A DNA stretch of 64,000 nt from Paulinella micropora. Its lineage: Eukaryota; Cercozoa; Imbricatea; Euglyphida; Paulinellidae. The notes beneath the pieces were generated by a model. The model was given only the letters and a program-made list of their open reading frames with translations, did not search any database and was not told where the DNA came from. Location: contig WBZZ01005207.1 of the NCBI GenBank assembly GCA_019918135.1, positions 56,001-120,000 on the forward strand, given 5' to 3'. Below, piece by piece: positions 62,411-64,000 of the stretch (position 1 is the stretch's first letter; the number at the start of each line of letters is the position of its first letter). The position numbers and the translations under genes were made by a program.

Positions 62411-64000
62411 CTATTGTAGCAACGACAGGTGCGGGAGATCGCCCTTTTCCCCAGCCTCTTGGCCATGTCCCACGATATCTTGCTTCACTATCTCAGATTT
62501 GATAAAGAGACCCTGCTCTTCGATCTCACCTGGCTCCAAATCCTGCTTCTCGATGTCTTCACCTTTGATCTCTGGGGCATCCTCATTCGCTCCAGACATC
62601 GCCGGTTTTTCTGAGCTCTCAACAGAAGAGCGTACGTCCCTATATCCCTCAGCCTCAGACGAAACACCAAGATGATCCTTATGGTCGCCGTCCGCGGATC
62701 GCCTTCTTCGGGAAATGATCAACTTGTCTTTCTCATCATCCGTGCCAGATGAACCGTTTTCGCGAAAGCAGAGCTTTCTTTTCCAAGGAGGGATGTAAGC
62801 TCGGCAGACTGGGCTGAGAGCTTTGCCCGAATCGGCAAGGTCGTACTCGTCTGAGCTCGCAGGCGTCACTGGGCTCGCATAAGGGGAGAGGTCCTTGGAT
62901 GTGAGGTGTGAGGAGTCGGGGGTTTCGGGTATGGAAGAGGAGGTGGAGGAGATCAAGATATCCACCGCAGGATGGCGTGTTGGCGGTCGCTTGCCCGGTT
63001 TGCGCGTCGGTCTGGAATTGCGCGCAGAATCCTTGTCACGGCCCTCGCCTCCAGGACGACCAGCACCAGGTTTCAGCGGCTTGGCAGCGCGCTTGTCCGA
63101 GAAAGCTCGCAGCTTTTCCTTTAGCTTGGACCTCGGGGAGACCTCTCCGTCTGCAGTGGGTCCTCGGAAAGGGGCCAGGTGGGGCTGTTGAGGCCAGCCC
63201 TTCTTGCGCAGGTCTTCAAGATCCATCAGCTTGAAACGAATCCGCGATGGCAAGGTGGTGTGCTTCTTCAGAGCGTCGACAGTACTGAAGTAACTATCAA
63301 GAGAAGTCGCCGACTCCCGGCTGTCGTCATTCTCGAGTTTGGCTAGCACGTCTCCAACTGTTTGGATCAGGGTAATGGCATCCTCAACTGCTTCAGCATT
63401 GGCTTCGAGGCCACCCCGTGCAAACAGCTGGCCGACGCTTTGGTGTAGAAGCGAAGGAGGCACAATGTCCTTGTTGTCGGCGCCCGCGCCGTTGTGCCGA
63501 AACAGCTCACCAAACAAAATCACGTTGCCGACTTGTGCATCTCGCAATTTCAGCGCGGCTTCAGAGTCTTCCTCGGCCTCGCCGTGGTCCGCTGAAGAAG
63601 GCAAGTTATTTATGCTTTCAACGGAATCCTCACGATGTTCTGAAGTTTCCGACAATGTCTGTGGCGACAAGGGTGGAGTTTCTTGATTGTTGGTGAAATC
63701 TGTGGATGCAGTAGAATCGTTGGAGTCTTTGCGATGAACGGGATTCATTTTCTGGCTGCAGAGTTTCACCAGACTTGAACAGAGAGTAACGCGCTCCTTC
63801 GAAATGCCCTTTGGCAATGCGAGAGCATTATCCAAGGCAACCGAGAAGCGAGCGTACAGAGGGACAAAGTACAAGGCTGAAACAGCCACGGCGTGCAGGG
63901 TTTCGGCCAAGCCGGCCAAGGTAGAGCTGTGCTTCATCAGAGGTTTGAGTTCCGCCAGTAAGTTCTCGAGCAAGCGATCGAACTTTTCTGGGGAGAGCTT
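62411..64000 (-). CDS. eIF4G-like protein, MIF4G domain (5' end outside the window)
   Basis: The frame is open to the window edge and at least 529 residues long. The first ATG inside it (63973) is not the start, because the upstream codons read KLSPEKFDRLLENLL, the usual beginning of a MIF4G domain. The domain continues with YARFSVALDNALALP, VGNVILFGELFRHN and LPSRIRFKLMDLEDLRKKGW, all typical of eIF4G/Paip1/CTIF HEAT repeats, with an acidic Ser-rich insertion (about 63760-63570). A disordered Ser/Pro/Lys tail follows, ending GEKGDLPHLSLLQ. MIF4G domains bind eIF4A and assemble translation initiation complexes in the cytoplasm. Composition is GC-richer than the mobile DNA. Introns may lie further upstream. 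It looks like a normal cellular gene. Confidence 0.82.
   Translation of the reverse strand, partial: KLSPEKFDRLLENLLAELKPLMKHSSTLAGLAETLHAVAVSALYFVPLYARFSVALDNALALPKGISKERVTLCSSLVKLCSQKMNPVHRKDSNDSTASTDFTNNQETPPLSPQTLSETSEHREDSVESINNLPSSADHGEAEEDSEAALKLRDAQVGNVILFGELFRHNGAGADNKDIVPPSLLHQSVGQLFARGGLEANAEAVEDAITLIQTVGDVLAKLENDDSRESATSLDSYFSTVDALKKHTTLPSRIRFKLMDLEDLRKKGWPQQPHLAPFRGPTADGEVSPRSKLKEKLRAFSDKRAAKPLKPGAGRPGGEGRDKDSARNSRPTRKPGKRPPTRHPAVDILISSTSSSIPETPDSSHLTSKDLSPYASPVTPASSDEYDLADSGKALSPVCRAYIPPWKRKLCFRENGSSGTDDEKDKLIISRRRRSADGDHKDHLGVSSEAEGYRDVRSSVESSEKPAMSGANEDAPEIKGEDIEKQDLEPGEIEEQGLFIKSEIVKQDIVGHGQEAGEKGDLPHLSLLQ

Overview
The window reads as nuclear DNA of a eukaryote, probably a protist or alga. 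It has genes with GT-AG introns, Ty1/copia-type retrotransposon polyproteins, a tRNA-derived SINE family with (ATT)n tails, very long AAT and CTT/CTC microsatellites, and an eIF4G-like (MIF4G) gene at the right edge. I cannot place the species from sequence alone. Almost everything except the last 1.6 kb is mobile DNA, nested several layers deep.

Layout. 1-2.05 kb: decayed copia reverse transcriptase/RNase H on the minus strand. 2,058-25,425: a full-length Maverick/Polinton (23.4 kb) with 289-bp terminal inverted repeats that I find identical base for base, and a 6-bp target duplication TGTATT. It carries the Polinton core set: rve integrase, protein-primed PolB, FtsK/A32-like packaging ATPase, adenain/Ulp1-like protease, penton-like minor capsid protein and double-jelly-roll major capsid protein. 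It also carries an S74 chaperone-tipped fibre, a second spike-like protein, small basic and Cys-rich proteins, two ExoX-C-like proteins and a HIRAN protein. A very GC-rich 1.64-kb block with a leucine-rich-repeat gene fragment sits inside one of its repeated intergenic hairpin modules. 25.4-35.0 kb: copia gag, Cys-domain, protease and integrase on the plus strand, a second unrelated gag, and a long copia RT-RNase H ORF on the minus strand. 35.0-39.4 kb: relic of a second, related Polinton (fibre, charged protein, integrase) that carries a DNA-adenine methyltransferase absent from the intact copy.

40,063-53,875: an apparently undescribed 13.8-kb DNA transposon bounded by ~330-bp inverted repeats. 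On the plus strand it has a seven-exon gene joining a SET-like domain to a DDE transposase-like (DUF7869-like) domain, a SAP-like segment and an RGR tail. On the minus strand it has one or more multi-exon accessory genes rich in Lys/Glu. Its middle is filled with SINEs, foldback elements and AAT arrays. 54.9-60.6 kb: a third decayed copia copy, split by a MITE whose interior shares a motif with the big transposon's ends. 60.6-62.4 kb: AT-rich, LTR-like and otherwise empty. 62.4-64 kb: the MIF4G gene, open at the window edge.

How the parts work together. In the intact Polinton, integrase and PolB would drive integration and protein-primed replication, while capsid, penton, ATPase, protease and fibres form a virion module. 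Several single-base frameshifts (PolB, fibre, one minor virion gene) disturb an otherwise fresh copy. They are either very recent lesions or sequencing errors in A/T-rich runs. Short palindromes recur between genes and also, in frame, inside coding regions.
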